This document shows positions 21,842-32,160 of a stretch of DNA of 64,000 nt, in pieces. Below the pieces are notes generated by a model that was given only the letters and a program-made list of their open reading frames with translations, was not told the origin of the DNA and did not search any database. The DNA is from Lindgomyces ingoldianus (lineage: Eukaryota; Ascomycota; Dothideomycetes; Pleosporales; Lindgomycetaceae), in assembly GCF_010093535.1 (NCBI RefSeq), contig NW_022985188.1:858653-922652 (forward strand). The letters are read 5' to 3'. A program made the translations under genes and the position numbers. The first letter of the stretch is position 1. Every line of letters begins with the position of its first letter.

Positions 21842-22310
21842 ACTGCAGGAAAGTCCACCACTTATTTTTAAGTCGGTGGAAAGAAGCAGAGGAGCTACAA
21901 AAAGCAGTAATGAAAACAGCAATCAGGCTGCTAGGAGGAGACCACCGAAACACGCTGATCAGTATGGGCAACCTAGCGTTAATATACGGCAATCAAGGCT
22001 GGCGGAAGGAGGCTAAAGAGCTGGAAGTGCAAGTGATAGAGAAGAAAAAGAGGGTGCTTAGGGAGGAGCATTTAGAGACGCTGACTAGCATGAACAATCT
22101 CGCGTTTATATTAAATAGTTAGGAACTTATAAATAAAGCGATCTTACTATTAGAGGACAACTGCAGCCTGCAGACAGTAGTTTTATGTCCTTAACATCCC
22201 TTTATTATATCATCTCCTGAAACTCTTACAACGTAGCAGTTAGAGGCAATGGAACTTAGGAAGCAAATTAATACCTAGCAAGAGAGAGGTATAGCAAGCA
22301 GATAGTCTCT
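21842..22310 (+). pseudogene. C-terminal TPR repeats of a fungal NLR, with nonsense mutations
   Basis: In one frame it reads WKEAEELQKAVMKTAIRLL, GDHRNTLISMGNLALIYGNQ, KEAKELEVQVIEKKKRVL and EEHLETLTSMNNLAF. These are consecutive kinesin-light-chain-type TPRs with the GxxHpdTLxSmxNLA signature. After a TAG at about 22120 the same frame continues as INKAILLLEDNCSLQTVVL, HPFIISSPETLTT and QLEAMELRKQI, interrupted by TAA and TAG codons. These lie where the family has CAA/CAG or TGG, so they look like C to T (or G to A) transitions as made by RIP. Family knowledge: such TPR arrays form the C-terminal sensor of fungal NB-ARC proteins. No ATPase domain precedes it; a poly(A) tract marks its left edge. 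Confidence 0.8.
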
Positions 22311-22415
22311 AAAGCGGCAGGCTAGATGTAGCATAAAAACAGCGTAGCTAAAGTACTGCGGTTCGCTTAGAAATCATTATAAGGTGCAGCCTATGTGAGA
22401 TAATACTTCAAGTTA

Positions 22416-22536
22416 CCACCGCTAGCAGGGAGGATGGCCGACCCGCTCCGGTCATGACCTTGTCTGGGAGGCGTTGAAGTTATGTTGGTGTGGAGGAGGA
22501 AGAGGTCGGAGTAGACCTTAAATATCACCACTTGTG
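22416..22536 (+). repeat. ~120-bp dispersed repeat, copy C
   Basis: Starts with GCTAGCAGGGAGGATGGCC like copy B and is followed within 50 bp by copy D in the same orientation, so the pair forms an imperfect tandem. Confidence 0.65.
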
Positions 22537-22579
22537 GCGAGTGGGCGTTATGAGACTCAGAGATGACGAGATCGGATTG

Positions 22580-22690
22580 CAGGAGGACGCCTGACCTGGT
22601 CTGGCCATGACCTTGCGTGAACGGAGTTGAATTTGTTCTAGTGAAGATAAAGAAGGAGGTTGAAATCGGAATCAGACATCGCCACTTGGA
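22580..22690 (+). repeat. ~120-bp dispersed repeat, copy D
   Basis: GAGGACGCCTGACC, CATGACCTTGCGTGA, then GGAGGTTGAAATCGGAATC and CAGACATCGCCACTT. The end is shared with copies A and B. Confidence 0.65.
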
Positions 22691-23089
22691 TAGGCGTTGC
22701 GAGGGCCCGAACACGCTCTCGGCTGCAAAACCAGATGGGGTCTCGGCAGAGGGGAATGATATTGGATCGGGCCGCTAAATACACGAGGCCCAATGCTGGA
22801 TTTAAACCTAAAGAAGACTTGTGGTTCGTTACGTCAATTAATAAGAGCACAGGAATCCTAAACTGCTCAACTGCCTTAGTCCTCCCAGAGGGCTCGTCGT
22901 ACAGACTCTTCACGCCTCCTAGATTGCCTAGTAAAGAAAGGTTTGCTGGCCAATCAGGGCATTGGAATTGTTGGATGCGACACAAAATAGAAAGCTAGTG
23001 CTATTACTAATTGCGCTCATGCACCTATGAACCAATATGTAATAAAAACATAAAATAATCATTTAATTGCCTCTACATAAATGCTACTA

Positions 23090-23588
23090 AGTTCTTCAGA
23101 TTCGTCCAACTTAAAGTTGTATATCTATACCTTTCTAGGTCCAACGCTAGTGCCGGTCGTGTTTCCCGATACGGCTGAACATGACGGCTGATACTCTGAG
23201 GGTAGCCATACTAAGTTCTCTGAATTATATGTAATCCAAGCTCCGCCTGAACCTAAAGCCCAACCTTGATATTAAGAATTTTAGGAATCAGTAACACTCC
23301 TAATCATTTTTAAAGTCCTTAATGCATCTATAGTAACAGTACCAATCTTAGTGTAAAGGTAAAGGCTGGTGGTATCCATCGATATGTTAAACAGTGTCTT
23401 GCTAATACTGAGCGTCTGCAGACACTCCCCATCGATTGCATCCCAAATCTTGATTGTACGGTCCTCCGACGCTGATGCGAGTCATATGGACCGGCGTGAG
23501 AAGTCAACCGACCGGACCGGTCCGCTTTGGCCTCTGAGCGTCTGCAGGCACTCACCACTGATTGCATCCCAGATCTTGACGGGCTTAG
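23090..23588 (-). pseudogene. C-terminal WD40 repeats of a HET-E-like STAND protein, broken
   Basis: Minus-strand frame reads VKIWDAISGECLQTLRGQ, VRSVDFS, a TGA, LASASEDRTIKIWDAIDGEC: two classic fungal NACHT-WD40 blades. It then runs into the conserved tail region after the propeller: AWITYNSENLVWLPSEYQ, PSCSAVSG, and a TAG before IYNFKLDESEE. There are also two TAA stops just before YQGWALG. Family knowledge: HET-E/HET-D-type STAND proteins use high-identity WD40 blades as the recognition domain in heterokaryon incompatibility. The two blades are near-identical at the DNA level (CTGAGCGTCTGCAG...TTGCATCCCA), as is typical of these proteins. No NACHT part is visible. Confidence 0.75.
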
Positions 23589-23711
23589 ATACACTTCACC
23601 AATCACGGAAATGGAATATATGGTTAGCATAAACATGATATCTAAGAAGAGAGTAGTGTTTCTAAACACCAGATTTGCGAGCCTACCCTACAATCATCTC
23701 TGTATTCTCTA

Positions 23712-24010
23712 GTCAGTCACGGCATTCCTTCAATGCTTTGCCCAGAGCGTAGTCACAGAGTACATTTTGCAGGAACCATCCTGGATAGCACTCAACCAAG
23801 TATCATAGAGTTTTCGGCTGTCCGGCAGACCTCCCCTTTCACTGCGTCTGAATGCGTTCTTTAACGCGGCCCTCAGCGTTGCGGAGCACATCTTCTCCAG
23901 ATCGAAAAATTTGGTCGCCTAGTACATTAGCACTTCGTCCTAAGTGTCATATGACGGCTTATAAAACTCAGGCTGGTGAAGACCACGAATTCAGATTTCT
24001 TTCTGCAATT
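23712..24010 (-). pseudogene. coding relic of unknown family
   Basis: One minus-strand frame reads FFDLEKMCSATLRAALKNAF, GGLPDSRKLYDTWLSAIQDG and MYSVTTLWAKH with stops at positions that fit Trp or Gln codons. An alternative frame is also partly open (SGEDVLRNAEGRVKERIQTQ), so the reading is uncertain. I do not recognise the family. It lies 120 bp upstream, on the same strand, of the WD40 relic and may belong to the same decayed locus. Confidence 0.3.
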
Positions 24011-26898
24011 AGAGCGTTGTCCGTTTAAACTAGTAGAGATTTTTTGCAGACTTTAACACGTCTAAGAGCCTTCGTCCCTGTCAAGGAGCGGGTGGCCAAA
24101 TGCTTGGATGTGGATTTTGGCAGAGACTACTCAGAGAGCAAGATAGTGGCAGATTCATTAGAGTGATCGGAGTCAACGGCCATAATGTTACCATCATTTA
24201 ACGATGGTTGTCCTCTGAACAGTGTTCCAGAGTCAGCCACGGCCATGATGTCGTGATTATCTGGGGTTGACGCCTCCGTCGTGAGTGAGATTCCAGGATC
24301 GCTGAAGAGAGACGAACAATTGGTACCCATAGTGGTCCCCTTTGGCGTTGACTGCTCTATATGCCGGACGAAGTGCCAGAAGCGCCTGAGGGACGTGAAC
24401 AATCGATTACCATTACGGTCTTAATGGGAGTGGACTCCCCTGAAGCGTGCCCAATAGGCCGTATTACTGTACGATTAGGAGAATTTGAGGCCCGTTTTGT
24501 TCCCTACGATGATGTAATTGACCAGCTCTAGTCGCAGAGTTCGACAAATAGTTACCATGTTTCTCATCCAGTCGGGGCCGCTTTCGTTCCCTGCCAGGAA
24601 ATACTAAGGCTCTGGTGCTCAAGCTGGGTCCCAGAAACCTTAGGGTCCTGGCAACGCGCTCCCGGCAAGTGGGCGTCTTAGGAAAATCGTCCCAGGAAAA
24701 TTAGCGATAGAAGCGAGCCACCTCTATGATCTAAGTAACATGACTTTCTTGCTTTTCCCAACTCAACGTTAGGGAGGTGTTGCGCAACAATCGGCACAGA
24801 AGACACTCGCTACTTCCTTGTTTAAATCAGTGTCTTTGCTAAGGGCTTTCTGTGTCTGATGCAGGATGAGGTTATAAACTATCTAACGTGGCATGCTAAA
24901 GTAGTACTACAAGTATAATGAATCTACAAATTATAAGAATTAAAGCGTACACTGGCTCAAGGCGTCTACTTATGGAACAAGAAAGTTTGGCAGAAGCTGT
25001 ACAACAGGAAATGCGACTGCATGGCCCTAGCAGAAGCGCATGACATCGTTTTAAACCCCAGGGAGGTTGGCTACAGAGGCTTGCGTGAGTGACTCATCGT
25101 GCGGGCTGAATAAAGTGTGCTATTCTTTGGATGACAAGTATGAGTTATCTTGATCTTCGCCGATGAACGAGGCGAGGATTACGCGGCGAATATACGCAGA
25201 ATAGCAGGCATGATTTTGATTCTTTCCCATCCGTCTTCGCTGGCTTCTACCATGATGGTCATTAACAAGGACTGCAGAGCATCTGCCGAAGTTGAGTTCT
25301 ATGATACATACCGCCAGGCTTGCAGGTCACCTCATGGGTCACAGCGTCCTGGAAGCGCTGTCGAATCTTGCCGGTCCTCTCCGGAACACTGGTACGAAAT
25401 TTTTTCTGCAACACTCCACCGCTGGCGCATAGTACCTCGCTCTTATGACCTTGAATAGCTGGTACATCTTGGTGATCTCCTAGGATCTGCTTAGTGAAGG
25501 CCAAATACCTTTCGTCACCATCATGGTTGCCCATACGTGCTTTACCGAGGACCTACTTCGCAGAGTGCTTTTTCTCTTGATAGCGTTGACTCTCGTTCCT
25601 TCTCTAGCTACTGATGGTGCTCATCGTCCTCATGATCAAAGTCGAAACCTTACAACTCCAGGCCTTGGCCCCGCTTATCTGATCTCCGTGACAGCAAATA
25701 ATTTGCACATGAAGACCCCCCTACCATAGTGTAAGCTTGGATGGGGCATGATTATGAGAGAATTAATGTATTATGTACTAAGGGTCTAAGAAGCTACATA
25801 ATTTATATAGTGTGTTAAGACGCTAAGCCCAAGGTTGATTGAGCAACCCATCGTAGAGCCATAGGGTTTACACATGGACATCTGCCACTTGGAAAAATCC
25901 GAAAAGAATTGTTGAAAGCTGTTCACTATGTACTTGCACCGTCAAAGGGTCTTTCACCTCAAAGATATGGTCCTTTCCCAACCCAGTAGTATCACGAGGA
26001 GATATGATCAACCAAATTCCACAACAAATGGATATGGCTAATCTCACAGTTCAGCTCGCTGTAGTCATAAAATAAAAGGATATCTTCCCTGATTTGGAGG
26101 GCGTAGCAACTACCAACTCCAAGGAACAAAAGTAAGGAAACACTTCGCAGGCTCAGAGACTTTGGAAAGACTAACTCCTACGCCCCTTGCTCTAGGTAAC
26201 AAATCAAAACGAGATTAACAGAGGTCATAAGACCCTCCTGCTTACCGAGCGCCGAGCTGATCTGAGGTTACAGTAGTCGGGCCTGCCAAGGACTGAGCGA
26301 TAGAGACCTTCAAATACTCTCGCTCGGGAATAGAGATGAAAAATGTACTCTGCCCCCGTAGTTAATTGCCACACTGAATCCTCAAAGTTTGTCCTATAAG
26401 TGTTGAGGCTAAAAGCCTTATAATCTTTGGTCTCTTGATTGAAGGCATGCCCCTAGCCACTGAGAACTGGCATGCCAGCGACCAGCCTGAAAAGGCGAGT
26501 ATGCAATTGAACGGGGTAACATGAGGTGCGTTAAGAGCTAGGCCTGGGACACTGATGAAATTCATGAGTGGATCAAGTTGTGAAGAGGTAGAAAGCTGAA
26601 GGGGATAGGCTGTCAGTGTATGCCTGGTGCTTCGCGTGAATCTTGTGAGTGAACTAATGTTTGAACAGGTGGGGAAGGGAAGGGCAGCATACTTCAGGGT
26701 CTCTAGAGCAGCCCTCAGTCGTTCACAATCCTTTAACAGAAGGTTATATAGTGGTAAGTCGCCAGCTGTACTGGCAGGTGAATATGTAATTTACGGCGCT
26801 GATTCTCCTTCCATATTTGACTCCACTCCAGAGGGGACTTCTTAAGTTGAATGCCTCCCTCACGATGGACATCCCCCTTACAGTTTCGATGGCCTTCC
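24011..26898. other. gene-poor region, no supported gene
   Basis: About 2.9 kb of normal-composition sequence with short overlapping frames on both strands. The minus frame 25534-25262 and the plus frame 25150-25458 overlap antisense; neither has a recognisable domain. Probably further decayed gene sequence and intergenic DNA. Confidence 0.4.
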
Positions 26899-27396
26899 CT
26901 AATCCGGCAAACAATAATAAATACTCTTACAAGTCACTGCCCCATCACTCACATCTAACCCTACCCCATATAACACTCTCTTGTTATCCTTATAACACTT
27001 AAACCTATGAAAATCATTCTCTGCAGTCCCTACTTGCGTAAAATCATTTTTGCTCTGGGCATCCTTTCCAATCCACGCTCGGAATTCGACCAAGCTACCC
27101 CGTGAAGTGAACTGACAGTAGGCTTCCACCCCCTCCCATACGAATGCCCCATAGTGACCATTAGAAGGATCAGTCATGTAGCACCTCTCTGTGGGGTAGT
27201 TATGGTGTTGCGAGTTTCGACCGGCGGCGTAGTAGGAGAGTTCGGAGTAGTAGGAGCTGCCGCGGGGGTTGGAGGAGTCGCAGTTCGTGAGGTAAACTGT
27301 TTCGGGGGGTGTGCGGGCGAATATCTGAGGGTTTGTGGCGAGGGTAGGAAGGAGGAATGTAGAGAGGGCGAAAATGCCTAGATAAAGGCGCATCAT
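26899..27396 (-). CDS. small secreted cysteine protein, paralogue 1 (effector candidate)
   Basis: Intronless, 165 residues. Residues 1-20 form a signal peptide (LYLGIFALSTFLLPTLA). The mature protein shares with the next gene the order PETVYLTNC, YYSE, YYAAGRNSQ, IGKDAQSKNDFT, FKCYKDNKR and a final CKSIYYCLP. Cys residues in the NC, CYKDN and C(K/R)SIYYC motifs are conserved in both copies; two more Cys are specific to this copy. A TATA-like element lies ~90 bp upstream. Size, secretion and Cys pattern fit a fungal effector or defence-type small secreted protein; that role is inferred. Neighbour paralogue lies 580 bp upstream in the same orientation, so this is a tandem duplication. Confidence 0.8.
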   Translation of the reverse strand: MMRLYLGIFALSTFLLPTLATNPQIFARTPPETVYLTNCDSSNPRGSSYYSELSYYAAGRNSQHHNYPTERCYMTDPSNGHYGAFVWEGVEAYCQFTSRGSLVEFRAWIGKDAQSKNDFTQVGTAENDFHRFKCYKDNKRVLYGVGLDVSDGAVTCKSIYYCLPD

Positions 27397-27976
27397 GACG
27401 AGATACTTCGTAGAGTGAAGGTGATTCAGTATCAGGAAGTATTGGACTGATTGGGTTTCACAGGACGGGAAAAGGAATCTTACTTATAAATAAGTGGTTG
27501 TGGCAGGAATGTGAGTTATAATGTCAGCTTTCTATTTTGCCCCTTTCACTTTGCCTTACTTATACACCTCTCTGCGCGACTTCTATTCTTAGCTGAGACG
27601 AAAGGACCGATAGGCTCGTTAAAACCTCGTTTCTTTGTATTTCTGCTTATTTATCATTATGCCGTTGTTACGGCCGAGAGTTTAAACCTTATTGATCTAT
27701 GGCAAATGATGCGAATATTCCTAAGTTAGGTCAGCGCTGAGATGTAGGAATCCTGTATTAGACTCCAAGCGAACTGAACTTTTGACATAGTTTTGTTCTT
27801 TAGAGTGCTAACGAGAAGGCAGGAAGGAAAAGAGCAAGACTAATCAACTACTCTAAGATCTATCAGGCTGTTACAATGAGGTCTTAGTTCCGAAGTATAC
27901 TCTCTAGCTTAAGTGATAGCTCACACTATGCCTTCTAAATGAAAGCACTGCCCACAGAAACCTTGATTCATCCCAC
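27397..27976. other. spacer between the two secreted-protein genes
   Basis: 580 bp with the promoter of gene 1 and the 3' flank of gene 2. No further gene seen. Confidence 0.6.
27484..27492 (-). promoter_or_regulatory. TATA-like element of secreted protein gene 1
   Basis: TATTTATAA on the minus strand about 90 bp before the ATG at 27396. Confidence 0.35.
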
Positions 27977-28459
27977 TTACGCAGGAAGGCAATAGTAAAT
28001 ACTCCGACAATCCCTGCCCCCATTCCCAGTGTAATACCAAATCGTCCTCTTGTTATCCTTGTAACAATTGAACCCATGAAACCCGTTATTCGCCCAACCC
28101 ACCAGCGTGAAGTCTGACTTGCTCTGCGCATCCTTGTCAATATGGTATGTCACCACCGTCCCACTGCTAGCAAACGTCACTGAGTTCTGCGCACCCTCCC
28201 AGACTTGCGCGTGGTCCGGTCCCGCAATGCGGACGTAGTCGTCTGGGTAGTTTTCCTGGATGGTGCCTTGAGAGTTGTGCCCGGCTTTGTACCATTCGAC
28301 TTCAGAGTAGTATTCGTTTATCCCGCCTGAGTGCGAAAAGTGGCAGTTGGCCAGGTAGATGGTTTCTGGAGCCCCGCGTTTGGCATTCTCCGGGGTGACA
28401 AAGCTGGTGGAGAGGGCAGTGAGGCTAGCGAGAGTAGCTAGGGCTGCCGTGAAGCGCAT
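27977..28459 (-). CDS. small secreted cysteine protein, paralogue 2 (effector candidate)
   Basis: Intronless, 160 residues. Signal peptide at residues 1-20 (FTAALATLASLTALSTSF), possibly followed by a KR processing site (ENAKRGAPET). It aligns with paralogue 1 through PETIYLANC, YYSEVEWYKAGHNSQ, DKDAQSKSDFTLVGW, FNCYKDNKR and CRSIYYCLPA, with roughly half of the residues identical by eye. Glycine- and aromatic-rich, consistent with a compact beta fold. TATA-like sequence ~130 bp upstream. No known catalytic motif. Function unknown. Confidence 0.8.
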   Translation of the reverse strand: MRFTAALATLASLTALSTSFVTPENAKRGAPETIYLANCHFSHSGGINEYYSEVEWYKAGHNSQGTIQENYPDDYVRIAGPDHAQVWEGAQNSVTFASSGTVVTYHIDKDAQSKSDFTLVGWANNGFHGFNCYKDNKRTIWYYTGNGGRDCRSIYYCLPA

Positions 28460-29481
28460 TTTGAAGGTTGGGAGAAAGACGAAGATGGTTGGAACAACAG
28501 AACCTTTCTTGTAGTAGATTTATCAAGAGATAGTAATCTATAGTTTGGAGGTGGTTTTCCGAACTTCTCGGGTCTGCCTCATTCTGTGTATATATACTCT
28601 GCCATTCTCCGTCTCCTTTTCGAATATGTAATTTTGAGACTCTAAAAATATTTGTATTAACAAGCTCCTCATGAGGCATCTCAAAAACGACAAAGTTTGT
28701 TTCTAGCATGCTGCTCAAGCACTATTGCCCAGCAGTGTGGCTGCTGAGCTTACGTTTCCCGAAGTAGTAAATATGCGGAGAACTGAAGCATGCAGGTACC
28801 ATCAGCACAACCAGGCTCCTGGATCGATTGGCTTATCGAGTTCTGTTTGCCTTACGGTTCGTAAATTAATTTTTGTGCGCCCTGTAAACTTTGCGCTCTT
28901 CAGCTGAATAAGTGAGGTGAGTATCAGGGCGGAGCACTGCACGCATTTCGACTCAGGAGTGTGGTCTATCGAACTTGTTCTTGCATACCAGGGAGTGTCA
29001 GAATTCTCGAGGTTCCCCAGGCAAAGACTTCTAGCCATGTTCTCCTCAGTTCCGACATGCCTCATTCGATGTGATGAGAGACTAGTCAATAGTGAGAGTG
29101 GTAGAAAGCCGGTGGATAGTCGGATGTAGTTCGCAAAGAACCCTGGTTTGTTTGCAGTGTACTACTAAGGTTTATTTTATAGTCGTAGCAGATTGTGCAA
29201 AAAGCTTGCGTTGAGTAAGCCTGAGTTCAGACGAGCTTGATATAAGCTCGTCGCGTTTATTATAGTCGCTACTCGGGAAGCCTTCCGCGCCGGACGGTGT
29301 TGGACTGCTGGTGACTAATCACAGCGCTTGTTCATCTCATGTCATCCTGTGCGCCACACCATCAACGCGAAGCCCCGCACGTGTCTTGCCTTGAGCTCCC
29401 AGAGCAACTTACATTCAAGCTCTTGCAAAGCGTCGCATCAACGCCACAAACCACCACGTCCATTCTCTCACAGCCGGGAAA
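28460..29481. other. divergent promoter region
   Basis: About 1 kb between the leftward secreted-protein gene and the rightward F-box gene. Short antisense-overlapping frames only. Confidence 0.6.
28589..28596 (-). promoter_or_regulatory. TATA-like element of secreted protein gene 2
   Basis: TATATATA about 130 bp upstream of the ATG at 28459. Confidence 0.35.
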
Positions 29482-31487
29482 ATGGCAACATCAACAGCGG
29501 CTACTCTGCCGAAGGGTTCCCCATTGCTACCGCCAGCGCCAGCCCCGCCAACCCCGCCAGTGCCACAATCACGATTTCTCGCCCTGCCCACGGAGATCGT
29601 GATAGATATAGTCGCTCACCTCTCCGACGACCGCAACGCACTGTGCAACCTCGCTCGAACTTGCCGCTTCCTTCAACCACTTAGCGAGGAGCACATGTAC
29701 AAGTCCGTCGAGCTGTTCTCGACCAATGTCATTCCCTCGCTGCTCCTCGCCTTCGCCCATCGACCTGCCCGCGTCGAAGCTGTGCAGTCGCTCAAAATTC
29801 TCTACAGATACAAGCATGACTTAGGAATCACCCTGTCTGATCGGAAGGCCTTGAATGCATATGTCATCAAGATGAAGGGCTTGAAGGATTGGCATGTCGA
29901 GAGCCCATATGACAACTTCAAATGGGGAGATGTAGGACACGAGTGGGTCGATCATGACATGGAGCACTTTCGGAAAGCCCTAGAAAACTCCTGCCTCCAT
30001 TCAGGGCAACCATTGTGTGCTGATGTTGGCTTAGCAAGGCTAGAGAAGTGTAAGTCGGCCAGCACCTGGCTCTAAAGTCGCCAATGCTGATCATATCCCT
30101 AGTCGTCCTCCACTCACACGGCCCCCATTCCGACTTTTGGAATCTGGGTGGCTTTCATTGTCTATTCCGGCATCCTTCACTTCGCTATCTTCATGTTTCC
30201 TGCGTCAACCTTGACTGTGGTCTCTCAGAGCTCGAAAATTACCAAGGCACGACACCGCTCACAACCCTCATATTCGATGAATGCGACATCTGGTTCGATT
30301 CCCTTATGGGTATCATGCGTACCCCTAAATCTCTCAAATCTCTCACGCTCGGCGAAAATGTCCACAACAAGCGTGACAGGCTCCCTTCGCCGAAGCTGTC
30401 AGCACAGCCCGAGGTGACATTAGAAGCATTGGCGCCAGTCGCACACTCCCTGGAAACGCTGGTGCACTTCCATCCCTCATGGTCGACGAATTTCGACCCA
30501 GAAAATTCTAGAATGATCAAGCTTCACGGAGACGGTATGCGGAAGTTTCACGCCCTAAAGTATCTAGAATGCGATCCCTGTTCCTTCTTCTTCCGAGGCG
30601 TCTTACTCAATCCAACATTAGCTCCCCCAAATCTGGATACCTTCCGAATGCGACGCCCGCGGACAGGAGTTGAAGGCAACTTCTTCGACCAACTCCCTGA
30701 TATTAATCCCTACCTTCGCCTTCCATCTCTCAAGACATTTGAGCTCGTGCAACCGTCGGATGACATGATTTCACCCTGGGCCATCTCAAATTACGTATGC
30801 GAGTGCGAGCGGGTCCGAGAGCGCCATGCTCATGGGTTCAAGCTCCATCAACATGGAATCCAGATGAAGATGTACATCGAGATCATCCTCAAGAAAGGCC
30901 TGATCCCTCCGTATCTTCATGGGGAGGCAGTGCCTCGACCTCTATGCCTTTACGACTCTGAGAAGGTTGGCTTTTGTCGCGTGGTGGATGATAGAGGAGA
31001 GGATGAGTGGGAATTAGATCAATACGGTCCTATGAACATGATCCATTGCAACCAGGCCGAATCTTCCCTCGAATCTGTTACGGAAAGAGATCACGGTCCC
31101 GAGTCCTTCGAATTTCAGGGAGAGAATTATCGACGACCCACTCCCGACCCGACCACAGAGGGAACTGACAAGAAAGTCCCTGTCGAGAGCAAGGACAAGC
31201 CCTCACAGCCCATCATAACCGACGAGCTCGGCCGACGTGACATCCTACAGATGAAGCGCGACATCCGCCGCACCCTCCTCAACTTCATGCTCCCCGAACA
31301 AACCCTCGATCTCGATGATTCCGAAATGGACTCTATATATGCTTCCGATTCCGACGACGGCTTAGATCTTGACGACGAGTTTCCTGACGATCTCGACGGC
31401 TTAGATGAAGATTATTTAAATCACTTAGAGGCTGACGAGGAGTTTCTAGATATGGATTTCGCGGATACGCATGACTACTTTTGGTGA
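29482..31487 (+). CDS. F-box protein
   Basis: Two exons, 29482-30049 and 30103-31487, with a 53-bp intron (GTAAGT...GCTGATC...CCCTAG, phase 1). 650 residues. The start ATG has an AAAATGGC context. A Pro/Ala-rich leader is followed at residues ~31-70 by the F-box (FLALPTEIVIDIVAHLSDD, then LCNLARTCRFLQPL). The middle contains leucine-rich-like stretches (SLRYLHVSCVNLDCGLSEL; LTTLIFDECDIW; SLKSLTLGENVH). The C-terminal ~50 residues are extremely acidic (SDSDDGLDLDDEFPDDLDGL). Family knowledge: F-box proteins recruit substrates to SCF ubiquitin ligases. The substrate cannot be inferred. Intact. It converges on the SWIM-RING gene downstream. Confidence 0.85.
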
Positions 31488-32160
31488 CTACATGGCCGAT
31501 TGCAGTGGCGTTCTTTGAACAGGATTGGGTGTTGTGTGTGGGAGATCTGCGGGGTGGTGATGTTCTGCTTGGGGGTGGAAGTTTTGAGAGAGTCTCTGAG
31601 AGGAGGTGGGGGCTGAGGACGCTAAAGCCCTGTGACCTGCGATTATGATGGGAAAGCTGCCGAGAGGGAGGAATTGCAAAGGAATTCGGTGATTTCCTAA
31701 CTTTCCATGCGTTCTTTCGGTCTCGGACAGATTGCGTAGGCTCCACCCCTAGCACTCACTGACTGTAAGTCACGGGAACTTTTAACTTCATCCTGGTATT
31801 CATGATTTTACGAAATTGCGACGGTGTGGATCTCCTTAATTGATTGAGGCGCGAATAAAAAATTTCCATCATTCTCAGACAAATTGATTTTTCCAAAATG
31901 TATCTGCGAGGAACGAGAAATGGGTTCCAGTGCGCTAAGGAAGAGAAGGGACTGAATGATATGTCTGGCTCTTCGAGTCAAGATGGGGAATATGGTTCGA
32001 TGCCTGTAAAAGCCAAAAGAAATTATACTCAGATTCAATCAAGTATCCAGAGACGCCGAAAGGATAGACAATCAGAAGGCCAAAGGGAAAATATCGGGTA
32101 GAAAAGGGGGAGGAATGCATGAGAAGAATGCACAACCGTATTCCTAGCTAAAGACTCTAG
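31488..32160. other. convergent intergenic region
   Basis: Shared 3' region between the F-box gene (+) and SWIM-RING gene (-). No gene supported. Confidence 0.6.

Noticed and set aside
22638..22998. Overlapping + and - open frames of 112-115 codons
   Set aside because: They partly overlap the dispersed repeat copy D, and neither shows a domain.
25150..25534. Antisense pair of open frames (102 and 90 codons)
   Set aside because: No domain, no splice continuation; possibly a relic but not supportable.
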